From JAFECT01 sp963838235 (GTDB lineage: Bacteria; Pseudomonadota; Alphaproteobacteria; Caulobacterales; Caulobacteraceae): a stretch of DNA of 64,000 nucleotides. The notes under the pieces are model-generated. The model saw nothing but the letters and a program-made list of their open reading frames with translations. It did no database searches and was not told the DNA's origin. Position numbers and translations under genes: made by a program. Location of the stretch: positions 1,488,001 to 1,552,000 of the forward strand of contig CAWIQJ010000005.1 of NCBI GenBank assembly GCA_963838235.1. Direction: 5' to 3'. Each line of letters starts with the position of its first letter. Positions within the stretch are counted from its first letter, which is position 1. Below, in pieces: positions 9,410-18,601 of this stretch.

Positions 9410-12400
9410 ATGAAGCGCTCGCGTCTTGTTACGGCCCTGTTGTCGGCCGCCGCTCCTCTTGTCCTGGCGGCTGCGGCCCATGCCGCCCTGCCCCGCTTTC
9501 CGCAGCCGACCGGCGACCGGATCGTGTTCGTGGCGGACGGGAACGTCTGGTCGGTAGGCAAGAACGGCGGCGAGGCGGTGCGGCTGACCAGCGCCCAGGG
9601 ACAGGACATGTTCCCCCGCGCGTCGCCGGACGGCCGCTGGATCGCCTACACCGAGACCAGTCGCGCGGGCACCGACATCTGGATCGTTCCCGCGGCCGGC
9701 GGCGCGGCGCGCAGGCTCACCTTCCACCCGGCGTCGGAAGCCGGCACCGGCGGGCGGCACGGGCCCGACAATATGGTGGTGACCTGGACCAACAACTCCA
9801 AGTCCATCGTGTTCATGACCAAGCGCGACCAGTGGAACGGCCAGGTTTGGAATCTCTACAAGGTCTCCGTCGACGGCGGCGCGGCGACCCCGATGCCGAT
9901 CGACGGCGCGGTGGGTCTGGCGAGCTTCGCGCCCGACGGACACACCATCGCCTACAACCGCATCTTCCGGAATTTCCGCACTTGGAAACGCTATAATGGC
10001 GGCCTGGCGCAGCAGGTGTTCACCTACGACTTCGACAGCAAGGCGCTGACCCAGATCACCAACTGGTCGGGCACCAACACCTCGCCCATGTGGTACGGGC
10101 GCAAGATTTATTACCTGTCCGACCAGGACGAGCACCGCCGCGCCAACATCTGGTGCTACGACCTGGATTCGAAACAGACGCGCGAGGTGACGCACTTCAC
10201 CGACTACGACATCGACTTCCCGGCGCTGGGTTCCGACGCCATCGCCTTCCAGCAGGGCGGCAAGCTGTGGCGGATCGACCTGCCGTCGGAAGAGCTGCAC
10301 GAGGTGCAGATCAGCGTGCCCGACGACAATCCGCGCACACGCGTGCATGTCGATGCGGTGAAGGATCAGGTTCGCGACAGCGACCCCGCCGGCCAGACCG
10401 ACTATGCGCTCGCGCCCAACGGCAAGCGCGCCCTGTTCTCCGCCCGCGGCGACCTGTTCAGCGTGCCGGCTGAGTATGGCGCCACGCGCAATCTGACCCA
10501 GACCGAAAGCGCCGACGAAGACCACCCCGCCTGGTCTCCTGACGGCCGCACCGTCGCCTACACCACCGATGTGACGGGCAGCCAGCAGGTCGCGATAAGA
10601 CCCGCGGAGGGCGGCGCGGAAACCGTGCTGACCCACTTCGACAAAGGCTATTTCTACGGCCCGTTGTGGTCACCCGACGGTCATACGCTGGCGTTCAGCG
10701 ACGGCGAGCACAAGCTGTGGCTGCTCGACACCCACGGCGGCGCGCCGAAACAGATCGCGCAGGATCCGCAGGGCGAGATTCACGACCAAGCGTTCTCGCC
10801 TGACGGCCGCTGGGTCGCATTCAGCATGACGGCGTATGCGAGGAAGCGCGACCTCTACCTCTACGAAATCGCGACGGGAAAAACGACCAAACTCGGCAAG
10901 GGCGACGAGGCCGACGGGGGCCCCGTGTGGTCGCCGGACGGCAAGTATCTCTACTTCGTCTCCAACCGGAACGAGAACACCGTACCGGTGGACCAGGAGT
11001 TCGATTTCGCGGTGCTGAAATCGGGCGGCGTCTACGCCATTCCGCTGGCCAAGGACACGCCCTCACCGATGGCGCCGCGCTCCGACGAAGGCTCGAGCGG
11101 CCCGGCCGAAGGCGCCGAACCTACGCCGCCTGGAAATCCCACCGGGGGCAAGCCGCCGGCGAAACACACCGGCAAGGAAGAGCCCGCGCCCACCACCACC
11201 GGCCCGATCGCGCCGATCCGCATCGACCTCGACGGCATGATGGCGCGCGCTGTGTCCGTGCCGATCGGACCGGCCAACATCGCCGCGTTCGATGCACGCG
11301 GCGACCGGCTCTATTACCTGACCACGCCGATCGGCCTCGTCGCCGGCAACCTGCCGGGCGAGGACTCCGAACTGCATTTCTACGACCTGAAGGCGCGCAA
11401 GGATTCCACCGTCGCCAGCAACGTCGACAGCTATTCCCTGTCGCTCGACGGCGAACGCATCATGGTGAAACAGGGCCCGAACTACACCATCCTCGACACC
11501 AAGGCCGACGCGGCAAAGGACCACGACACCGCCAAGAAGCTGAACCTCGACCACATGCGCGTCGTGGTCGATCCGCCCAAGGAATGGGCGGAGATGTACG
11601 ACAACGCCTGGCGGCTGGAGCGCGACCTGTTCTTCTCCAGCGAGATGAACGAGGTGAACTGGCAAGGGGTGCACGACAACTACGCCAAGCTGCTGCCCAC
11701 CCTCGGCTCGCGTGAGGACCTGAACTATGTGATCGGCCAGATGATCAGCGAGCTGTCGAACTCGCACACCTATGTCGGCGACGGCGACGACGGCGACACC
11801 CAGCCGCAGGCGACCGCGGCGCTGCTGGGCGTGGACTGGTCCCTCGACGCCGCGTCGGGCCGCTATCACATCGCCAAAATCTACCCCGGCGACAACACGC
11901 GCGCGAACGAAGGCTACCGCAGCCCGCTCGGCGAACCCGGCCTCGACGTCCACGCCGGCGACTATGTGCTGGCCATCAACGGCGTGGAGCTGAAGGCGCC
12001 GAGCGAACCGGACGTGCTGTTACAGCTTTCGAACTCGCAGACCACGGTCGACCTCACCGTCGCCGACAGCCCCACCGGCTCGCGCCGTCATGTGGTGGTC
12101 AAGCCGATCAAGAACGAGCTGTCGCTGCGCGAAACGGCCTGGATCACGCACAACCGCGAGACCGTCGACAAACTGTCCGGCGGCAAGATCGGCTATGTCT
12201 ACATGTCCGACATGGGTCAGCTCGGCCTGCAGCAGTTCATGCGGCAGTTCTACAGCCAGCTCGACCGCCAGGCCCTGATCATGGACGACCGCTGGAACGG
12301 CGGCGGCTTCATCGCGCCCTATGCGCTGGACCGCCTGCGCCGTGAACTGGTGGCGCTCGACACCAACCGCGAACGCGCGTCGGCGACGGAGCCCAACGAG

Positions 12401-12823
12401 TTCGTCAACGGACCCAAGGTGGCGCTGTTGAACCACTGGTCCTCGTCGGACGGCGACATCTTCCCGTACTTCTTCCAGCAGTATCACCTGGGCAAACTGG
12501 TCGGCACGCGGTCCTGGGGCGGCGTGCGCGGCATCCGCGGCGAATGGCGCCTGCTCGACGGCGGCTACATCACCATCCCGGAAAGCGCGCTCTATGCGCC
12601 CGACAGCCAATGGTCGGTGGAAAACCACGGCGTCGATCCTGACGTGGAGGTGGAAGACACGCCCGCAGACCTGCTGAACGGCCACGACGCGCAATTGGAG
12701 ACGGCAGTGGACATGCTGATGAAGCAGATCGCCGGCAAGCCCGCAGGTCTGCCCGCGCCGCCGCCGCTGAATCCGCCGTACCAGCCGAGCGGGATGGTTC
12801 CTCCGCAGCCGCAGGGGAAGTGA
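9410..12823 (+). CDS. Tricorn-like S41 protease with beta-propeller and PDZ domain
   Basis: The product is 1137 residues with a signal peptide (residues 1-26), so it is probably periplasmic. TolB/WD40-like blades fill about residues 30-690, with repeated SPDGR-type motifs. A Pro-rich linker falls near 560-600. The tricorn core follows: NSHTYVG (Ser785, His786), a PDZ-like domain around 820-900, and SSSDGDIFPYFF with the likely nucleophile Ser1013 followed by Asp1014. In tricorn protease the Ser-His pair and a Ser-Asp at the nucleophile have these roles. I assign them by motif, not alignment. ATG 9410 was chosen for the signal peptide and the upstream GGGGAA. Archaeal tricorn is cytosolic; exported bacterial homologues are known from several phyla. 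The gene is intact, unlike many neighbours. Confidence 0.9.
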   Translation: MKRSRLVTALLSAAAPLVLAAAAHAALPRFPQPTGDRIVFVADGNVWSVGKNGGEAVRLTSAQGQDMFPRASPDGRWIAYTETSRAGTDIWIVPAAGGAARRLTFHPASEAGTGGRHGPDNMVVTWTNNSKSIVFMTKRDQWNGQVWNLYKVSVDGGAATPMPIDGAVGLASFAPDGHTIAYNRIFRNFRTWKRYNGGLAQQVFTYDFDSKALTQITNWSGTNTSPMWYGRKIYYLSDQDEHRRANIWCYDLDSKQTREVTHFTDYDIDFPALGSDAIAFQQGGKLWRIDLPSEELHEVQISVPDDNPRTRVHVDAVKDQVRDSDPAGQTDYALAPNGKRALFSARGDLFSVPAEYGATRNLTQTESADEDHPAWSPDGRTVAYTTDVTGSQQVAIRPAEGGAETVLTHFDKGYFYGPLWSPDGHTLAFSDGEHKLWLLDTHGGAPKQIAQDPQGEIHDQAFSPDGRWVAFSMTAYARKRDLYLYEIATGKTTKLGKGDEADGGPVWSPDGKYLYFVSNRNENTVPVDQEFDFAVLKSGGVYAIPLAKDTPSPMAPRSDEGSSGPAEGAEPTPPGNPTGGKPPAKHTGKEEPAPTTTGPIAPIRIDLDGMMARAVSVPIGPANIAAFDARGDRLYYLTTPIGLVAGNLPGEDSELHFYDLKARKDSTVASNVDSYSLSLDGERIMVKQGPNYTILDTKADAAKDHDTAKKLNLDHMRVVVDPPKEWAEMYDNAWRLERDLFFSSEMNEVNWQGVHDNYAKLLPTLGSREDLNYVIGQMISELSNSHTYVGDGDDGDTQPQATAALLGVDWSLDAASGRYHIAKIYPGDNTRANEGYRSPLGEPGLDVHAGDYVLAINGVELKAPSEPDVLLQLSNSQTTVDLTVADSPTGSRRHVVVKPIKNELSLRETAWITHNRETVDKLSGGKIGYVYMSDMGQLGLQQFMRQFYSQLDRQALIMDDRWNGGGFIAPYALDRLRRELVALDTNRERASATEPNEFVNGPKVALLNHWSSSDGDIFPYFFQQYHLGKLVGTRSWGGVRGIRGEWRLLDGGYITIPESALYAPDSQWSVENHGVDPDVEVEDTPADLLNGHDAQLETAVDMLMKQIAGKPAGLPAPPPLNPPYQPSGMVPPQPQGK

Positions 12824-12837
12824 GGGGAATGTGAGAC

Positions 12838-13296
12838 GTGAAATTCTTCTCGCTCGTAATCCTCAATCGGGACGCGCCCTTCAATTCAGAACCCGACCTC
12901 CGGGCGATGGTGAAGACCTTGATGTGGCCATTTCGCGATCGGGCCTGTTTCGAGCTTTCCGACGGAGAGCACGAGGATGATCCAGGTCTGATCGCACTTG
13001 GCCGATGGGATGGGTACATTGACCATCCCAAGGAGATGCTCGACCACTACGGCTACGATGTCAGTGCGATCCCAAGTGATGACGCCATGGTCGTCGTCGA
13101 ACTGGACGAGATCGATGCTGACGACTTTGGGCGAAATGGCCGCCTGGGCCAGCCGGACATTTTGACGCCGGACGGCGTTTGGATGTACGGGCCAAAAACG
13201 CGAGCGTCTGATGTGGATGAGTGGCTCTTGCGCGCGCTTGCGGTCGTTGCAAAGTACACGGGACATCGCGGCATCCTGCTTTTCTGTCGCCATTGA
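12838..13296 (+). CDS. Uncharacterised 152-residue protein
   Basis: I do not recognise this family. The frame starts with GTG (MKFFSLVILNRDAP) 14 bases after the tricorn gene, preceded by AGGGGAA as a possible ribosome site. The protein is acidic, soluble, rich in Asp and Trp, with a central DAMVVVELDEIDADDFG and a hydrophobic C-terminus GHRGILLFCRH. There is no signal peptide. Base composition looks less GC-rich than in the flanking genes. A longer antisense frame covers the same stretch but has poorer coding character. It may belong to the same accessory insert as the TPR gene downstream. Confidence 0.65.
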   Translation: MKFFSLVILNRDAPFNSEPDLRAMVKTLMWPFRDRACFELSDGEHEDDPGLIALGRWDGYIDHPKEMLDHYGYDVSAIPSDDAMVVVELDEIDADDFGRNGRLGQPDILTPDGVWMYGPKTRASDVDEWLLRALAVVAKYTGHRGILLFCRH

Positions 13297-13417
13297 ACCG
13301 CAGCTTGCGGTGGCTTGAGATCGCGGCGGCGATTTAGCGCCAGCCGGCCTCTCACAGGCGCTCTGACCGCTCCTTCCGTCCTGTGCTAATGTCGCCGGGG
13401 GACAGGGGGCGCAGGTT

Positions 13418-14896
13418 ATGCTGCGGAAATGTACAACCTTGAGTCTTTTGGCGTTGGCATGGGCGGCTGGGGTCGCGATGGCCACGCCGGCCCAGGCCGC
13501 CTATGCGCCAAGCGCGCCGGCGCTTAGCATTGATCGCGAGACCGTCGCGCGCGGGCTCGAGGCGCAGTATGCGGCGACGCTGATTCGCGAACGCAAGCTC
13601 GCCGACGATCGCGAGACGAAGCTGCTCGACGCGGTCGAGGCGCGGCTCGCGAAGGCCCGGTCGGAGACGGCGACAGTCAAACGCGAGTCACAACAGGCGC
13701 TGCAACAAGCCCGAGCCGATTACGCCAAGGTCGCCGGAGATCTTGCCCAGCGCGACGTCGCCGCCAAGGCGGAGATCGAAGCCTATCGCGCCGAAGCCGA
13801 ACAGCGCGTGGCGCAAGCGACACCTGACGAGCTCGCCGCTCTGCAACAGTTCGCCGACGGCGACCGCGCTGTGGCGGAGCCTGTACTCATGGCCATCCGC
13901 GAGGCTCGCAAGCGCGCGACCCTCGCAGCGGCGAAGATACAGATCGCGCGAGACGAGCGCGCCACTGCCGATGAACACGACATCATGCGCGAGCACGGCG
14001 AGGCGACCACACTCGATGTGCTGGAGCTCTACGACATCGCTGCTGAGGACGATCCGAACGATTGGACGACCAACCGGATGCGCGGCTGGTTGTCGCAACA
14101 GGAACACGAGTACGACAAGTCGGCTGCCGCTTACGCTCAGGCGGTCACCAACTCCCGGACCGACCGTGAACGTGAGTCCGCCTACACTGGCCTGGGCACG
14201 ACGCAATTCATGCAGGCGAAGTTTGCCGACGCCGGCAAGACCCTGGGGCTTGCGCTCGAGCTCTCGCTCAAGCTCGCGGCGGCGGAGCCGAAATCGGTCG
14301 CCGCGGCGAACGACCTCGCGCAATGTTATCTCGCGATCGGCAAGGTGCGGCGGGCGCAGGGGGACCGCGCAGGCGCGATGCAGAGTTACCAATCGGCGCT
14401 CGACGCCGCGCGCCGCGTGGACGCTTCATCGATCGATATCCTTTCCAGGCTCGCCGAAGCCAATGAAACCATCGGCGATCTTCAGTTCGAGGCCGGCGAT
14501 GCGAAGGCTGCGCTGGCGAGCCACCAAGCGGAGCTGGACCTCGGCCGGCGCGCCGCGACGATGGACGCGAAATCGGTGTCGGCACGACGGTTCCAGGGCC
14601 GCGCCATGGACCGCATCGGCGACGAACAACTGGTGCTGGGGGACAAGGCGGCGTCCCTGGCCAGCTACGAAGCTCACAACGCGATCTTCCGTGAACTCGC
14701 GGCGGAGGATCCGACGTCGGTCTATTTTCAACAGGAGCTCGCTGCAGGCCTTGGGCGGATTGGAGGCGCGAAGGCTCGAGACAACGATTTCGTTGGCGCG
14801 CGTCAAATCTTTCGACAACAACTCGACGTCAACACCGCGCTGGCCGCGCAGCACCCGGACTCGGTCACCCTGCAGATCGCAGTGGCGAGCGCCTAA
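13418..14896 (+). CDS. Exported TPR-repeat protein, N-terminal part ended by an in-frame TAA
   Basis: The 492-residue frame has a signal peptide (residues 1-27, ending ATPAQAAY), an alpha-helical coiled region (40-170), then degenerate tetratricopeptide repeats from about residue 210. Examples are AYTGLGTTQFMQAKFADAGK, LAQCYLAIGKVRRAQGDRAG and RIGGAKARDNDFVGARQIF. Such repeats usually mediate protein contacts. The stop TAA at 14894-14896 falls inside a repeat, and the same frame continues as TPR sequence for another 100 codons. The repeat type (long units, SVAAANDLA) resembles eukaryotic-like kinase-associated TPR arrays, but no kinase is present here. I cannot name a function. Confidence 0.75.
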   Translation: MLRKCTTLSLLALAWAAGVAMATPAQAAYAPSAPALSIDRETVARGLEAQYAATLIRERKLADDRETKLLDAVEARLAKARSETATVKRESQQALQQARADYAKVAGDLAQRDVAAKAEIEAYRAEAEQRVAQATPDELAALQQFADGDRAVAEPVLMAIREARKRATLAAAKIQIARDERATADEHDIMREHGEATTLDVLELYDIAAEDDPNDWTTNRMRGWLSQQEHEYDKSAAAYAQAVTNSRTDRERESAYTGLGTTQFMQAKFADAGKTLGLALELSLKLAAAEPKSVAAANDLAQCYLAIGKVRRAQGDRAGAMQSYQSALDAARRVDASSIDILSRLAEANETIGDLQFEAGDAKAALASHQAELDLGRRAATMDAKSVSARRFQGRAMDRIGDEQLVLGDKAASLASYEAHNAIFRELAAEDPTSVYFQQELAAGLGRIGGAKARDNDFVGARQIFRQQLDVNTALAAQHPDSVTLQIAVASA

Positions 14897-15199
14897 GTGA
14901 ACATTGCAAATGTCGAGTCCGACCCGGGCGACTATTCCGCTGCGCTAGTCGATCTGCACAAGGCGCTCGACATCAGCCGAGGGCTGGTCGGGAAAGATCC
15001 CAACGCCGTCGATGCGCAAACCGTCATCGGCGGGGCCCTCTACGACCTGGCGAGCATCCCAGGATCAGGCGTCTCCTGGGCTGAGGTTGCAGCCCACTAT
15101 CAGGGCATGAAGCAGCGGGGGCAACTCCGGGCGGATATGAATGACCAATTCGCCGATACTCTGCGCCGAGCGGCGGAAGAGGCAAAGGCCAAGAAGTGA
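14897..15199 (+). pseudogene. In-frame C-terminal continuation of the TPR protein after the stop
   Basis: Directly after the TAA, in the same phase, the sequence reads VNIANVESDPGDYSAALVDL and continues with DISRGLVGKDPNAVDAQTVI, ending AAEEAKAKK. This completes the interrupted repeat and adds one more. GTG at 14897 could in principle start a separate product, but no ribosome site separates it from the stop. A single base substitution at 14894-14896 would restore a protein of about 593 residues. The cause is either a real nonsense mutation or a base-call error. The usual error type in this window is an indel. Confidence 0.7.
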
Positions 15200-15295
15200 T
15201 GCGAAAGACCTGAGACTTGGGGCGACCGGCCTCGTCTTCCTTGGCAGTTATTTCTTCATCACCCGCTACGGGTTGCCTGGGATCGCAGCAACCGT

Positions 15296-15982
15296 CTAGT
15301 CGGTGGTCCAAGGAAACGGTTTCGGACTGATCCTGAACTGATCCGGCGTAAAGGTCGTCTGCAGCGACGCCTCGTCGAACATATCGTGCGATGGCACAGT
15401 GGGGACTACCGCCACAACGGTTTGCTTCAGGGTCAGAGCCTGGTCGCCGCCGTTTCGGCGCCAGGTTTCGCCGACGACGATGCCTTCCTTGGTGACGTCG
15501 TAAGTGCGAACGTTGTCCTTCTCGACGAGCTTAATGCGGTCCGCGTCACCGCACGGCGTGAGAACAACTCCGAGATAGGTCGCGCCCGTGTAGGCCACGT
15601 TGGTGGCGATACCGCAGGACTCCTGCGCAACCTGCGGCCCGGTCTTGCGGAGATTCAGTTCAGGTATAACGGCGACGCCGGTTATCGCCCGGCAATCGGC
15701 AATGGCGTGGAGGTGCGGATTCTCGATACGATGGCGGACGCCGTCATTGAATTCGCCCGACCACTCGTCGAGCTCGGTCCCGTCCTGCGCTTTCAGCCAG
15801 TTATGGACATAGATCGAATAGGTTGCGCGCGTCGCTTTGGAGCGATCGACGACCTCTTTGACTTTACCGGTAAGAGCCGTCTGAGCCGTCGGCGGCGACT
15901 GTGAATAACAGACGCTCGCCGCCGCAATGAGCGCAAACCCGGCGACTGCCAGGGCCAACTTGCATGCGAACACCTTTGACAT
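15296..15982 (-). CDS. Uncharacterised exported protein
   Basis: This 228-residue protein has a signal peptide (MSKVFACKLALAVAGFALIA through VCYSQ). The mature part mixes beta-rich segments such as ATYSIYVHNWLKAQDGTELD and VRTYDVTKEGIVVGETWRRN. It has four Cys residues after the signal, two near the middle (ADCRAIT and QESCGIAT) and one at LTPCGDADR. I know no family with this pattern. It converges on the TPR gene and is followed by dgt on the same strand after 10 bases. Base composition looks lower in GC than in dgt, consistent with the 12.8-16 kb accessory stretch. Confidence 0.7.
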   Translation of the reverse strand: MSKVFACKLALAVAGFALIAAASVCYSQSPPTAQTALTGKVKEVVDRSKATRATYSIYVHNWLKAQDGTELDEWSGEFNDGVRHRIENPHLHAIADCRAITGVAVIPELNLRKTGPQVAQESCGIATNVAYTGATYLGVVLTPCGDADRIKLVEKDNVRTYDVTKEGIVVGETWRRNGGDQALTLKQTVVAVVPTVPSHDMFDEASLQTTFTPDQFRISPKPFPWTTD

Positions 15983-15992
15983 GGTTTGTCCC

Positions 15993-17248
15993 TCAGGCCT
16001 CCCGCCCGAGGTTCAGATTAAACAACCTGTGGTGTTCTTCAATGGCGTAGCCGTCGGTCATGCCCGCGATGTAGTCGCAGACCAGCCGCGCCCTGCCCTC
16101 GCGGTCGGCCGTCTTGGCGTTGGCGTACCATTCCGGCCGGCAGCACCTCGGGCTCGTCCATGAACAGGGCGAACATGCTCGGCGAGGATGCGCCTGGCCT
16201 GGCTGCGCGTGCGGTTGACGCGGAAGTGGCGGTACATCCGCTCGTGCAGGAACATCCGCAGGCGTGACAGGTCCTCGGCCACGGGTTCGGAGAACGCCAC
16301 CAAGGTCCGCGGCCGAGGCGCGCACGTCTTCGGCCGTGGCGATCTTCTCGTCGCGCACGCGACGCTCGGTCTCGGCGAGCACGTCGTCGATCATGGCGCC
16401 GATCATCCGGCGCACGGCCTCGAGCCGGGTCATGCGCGCGTCGAGGTCGGGCCAATCCGCTTTCACGCCGTGCAGGATCGGACCGATCAGCGGCACGTCC
16501 GGCCAGGTCCTCGAGGCTGAACAGCCCGGCCTGCAGGCCGTCGTCGACGTCGTGGTTGTTGTAGGCGATGTCGTCGGCGATCGCCGCGACCTGGGCCTCG
16601 GCCGAGGCGTAGCGCGCCGAGCGCGCAGGTCATAGTCGTCGTCGAAGCCGGCGACGGCGCTCCAGGCCGGCTCGCTCCAGGCGATCGGTCACCGGGCCGT
16701 TGTGCTTGACCACGCCTTCCAGCGTCTCCCAGGTCAGGTTCAGGCCGTCGAAGTCGGGATAGCGGCGCTCGAGCTCGGTGACGCACGCGGAAGGTCTGGA
16801 CGTTGTGGTCGAAGCCGCCGAGGCCCGCCATGCAGCGCTCCAGCTCCTCCTCGCCCGCGTGGCCGAACGGCGGGTGGCCGAGGTCGTGGGCCAGCGCGAT
16901 GGTCTCGGCCAGGTCGTCGTCGAGGCCGAGCGCCGTGGCCAGCGAGCGGGCGATCTGCGCCACCTCCAGCGAGTGGGTCAGCCGGGTGCGGTAGTGGTCG
17001 CCCTCGTGGGCGACGAACACCTGGGTCTTGTCCTTCAGCCGGCGGAAGGCCGAGGTGTGGATGATGCGGTCGCGGTCGCGGGCGAAGGGGGTGCGGGTGC
17101 GGCTGGGCGGCTTCGGGTAGCGCCGGCCGCGCGACGGCGCGGGATCCGCGGCGAACGGCGGGCGCGCGGGCCGGACGGTCTTCAGCGCGGCGCGATCAAC
17201 GGACCTCCTGGCGGGCGCGGCCTTTTCCACAGCCGTCCGCGCTCTCAT
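15993..17248 (-). CDS. dgt: Deoxyguanosinetriphosphate triphosphohydrolase-like HD protein (frameshifted as read)
   Basis: HD-domain dNTPases of this family hydrolyse dGTP to deoxyguanosine and triphosphate. Early motifs are RDRIIHTSAFRRLKDKTQVF, TRLTHSLEVAQIARSLATAL and ALAHDLGHPPFGHAGEEEL, which hold the metal-binding His and His-Asp residues. The middle is broken by at least four indels between 16200 and 16780. The last segment reads YANAKTADREGRARLVCDYI, then AGMTDGYAIEEHHRLFNLNL before TGA at 15993. Corrected length is near 418. It lies head to head with erpA, with only 12 bases between start codons. Confidence 0.9.
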
Positions 17249-17260
17249 ATAGTCGCAGTG

Positions 17261-17622
17261 ATGCTTGAGCAGCCGAAGCGCAATGAACCCGTGACAGCGA
17301 CCGTCACCCTTTCCGAGGCCGCCGCCGTAAGCGATCGCCGCCCTGGGACGGGCCGAGGGCCGGCCGCTGATGCTGCGCGTGGCGGTGGACGGGGGCGGCT
17401 GCTCGGGCTTCCAGTACCGGTTCGACCTGGTCGAGGCCGCCGAGGACGACGACCTGGTGGTCGAGCGCGACGGCGCCGCGGCGCTGGTCGACGTCGTCTC
17501 CCTGGCCCTGCTGGACGGGCTCGGAGATCGACTTCGTCGACGAGCTGGCGGCGGCCGAGTTCCGGGTGCACAACCCCAACGCCAAGTCGAGCTGCGGCTG
17601 CGGGGTCAGCTTTTCGGTCTAA
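17261..17622 (+). CDS. erpA: Iron-sulfur cluster insertion protein, ErpA/IscA type (two frameshifts as read)
   Basis: A-type carriers hand Fe-S clusters to apoproteins. The corrected protein is about 119 residues. It starts MLEQPKRNEPVTATVTLSEA, contains LRVAVDGGGCSGFQYRFDLV, and ends NPNAKSSCGCGVSFSV, with the three conserved cysteines (one in GGGCSG, two in CGCG). Extra bases near 17330 and one extra G near 17523 shift the frame. The divergent arrangement with dgt matches Caulobacter. Whether it is ErpA or another A-type paralogue cannot be settled from this sequence alone. Confidence 0.88.
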
Positions 17623-17690
17623 CGCGCCTCCTGCGCCGCGTGCAACTCGCCCGATGATGGGCGCCGCTGAGTCTCAACCGGGGGCGCGCC

Positions 17691-18500
17691 ATGGAATTCC
17701 TCTACGCGATACCTGCCGCGCTCCTGCTGTTCGGGGTGCTGGCGCTCGCAGTTGCGGCGGCGCTTGGCGTCCAGGCCTTCATTCGTCGCCGCTTCCACGG
17801 CGAGGACTTTGTCGCCCACAACCAGATCGGCGGGATCATCATCACGGTGATCGCTTCGCTCTACGCGGTGCTGCTCGGGTTCATGACGGTGGTGACCTGG
17901 GAGCATTTCGAGGAATCCCGCGCCATGGTCGTCAGCGAATCTGACGCGACCATCGACGGCTGGCACATGGCCGTGGGCTTGCCGACCGACGTGCGAAAGC
18001 GCGTGCGGGCCGATATGGTCCAGTATGCGCACTTCATGGTCGATCGCGAATGGGCGCTGATGAAACAGGGCCGCTCGGACCCGACGTCGGCGATGATCAG
18101 CATGGACGCGATCGACGCCGCCGCCGGCTTCACGCCTAAGGACGCGGGACAGTCGAACGCCCAGAACGCGACCGTGCAGCAGCTGAACATCCTGCACGAC
18201 GCGCGTCAGCGACGCATCGCGAGCAATGCGGCGGGCATATCCTGGTTCGAGTGGCTGGTGCTGTGGTGCGGCGCGCTGTGCATCGTCGGGTTCTGCTGGC
18301 TGTTCGGCGGCGCAAAGCCGCGGGTGCAGATGATCATGACCTCGACGGTGGTGATCATGATCGCCTCCACCCTGGTCCTGCTGTTCGAGCTGCAGTACCC
18401 CTTCCGCAGCCCCATCGGCGTCGGGCCGCAGGCCTGGAACGCGGCGCTGGAGCATATTCACGAGATGCAGTCAGGCGGTTTGCCGAACATGCATATGTGA
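17691..18500 (+). CDS. DUF4239-like membrane protein
   Basis: The 269-residue protein has four predicted membrane helices. Two are at the N-terminus (about 5-30 and 48-70) and two at the C-terminus (about 188-206 and 213-237), around a soluble middle of about 110 residues. The motif IIITVIASLYAVLLGFMTVV followed by WEHFEESRAMV is characteristic of the DUF4239/bestrophin-like family, some members of which are thought to be channels. No function is established. The gene is complete and shows no frameshift. Confidence 0.8.
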   Translation: MEFLYAIPAALLLFGVLALAVAAALGVQAFIRRRFHGEDFVAHNQIGGIIITVIASLYAVLLGFMTVVTWEHFEESRAMVVSESDATIDGWHMAVGLPTDVRKRVRADMVQYAHFMVDREWALMKQGRSDPTSAMISMDAIDAAAGFTPKDAGQSNAQNATVQQLNILHDARQRRIASNAAGISWFEWLVLWCGALCIVGFCWLFGGAKPRVQMIMTSTVVIMIASTLVLLFELQYPFRSPIGVGPQAWNAALEHIHEMQSGGLPNMHM

Positions 18501-18601
18501 GCGGGGGGAATTAGGGGGATAGGTATCCCGTCCGCTTAATTCGGTTGCCCCCGCGCCGGAGCCGGGCGAATACTCCCGCCTCTGTCGAGGGAGTTCGCAT
18601 C

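Noticed and set aside
9374..10636. 420-codon minus frame inside the tricorn-like gene
   Set aside because: Shadow frame; the plus strand shows repeated SPDGR blades and protease motifs.
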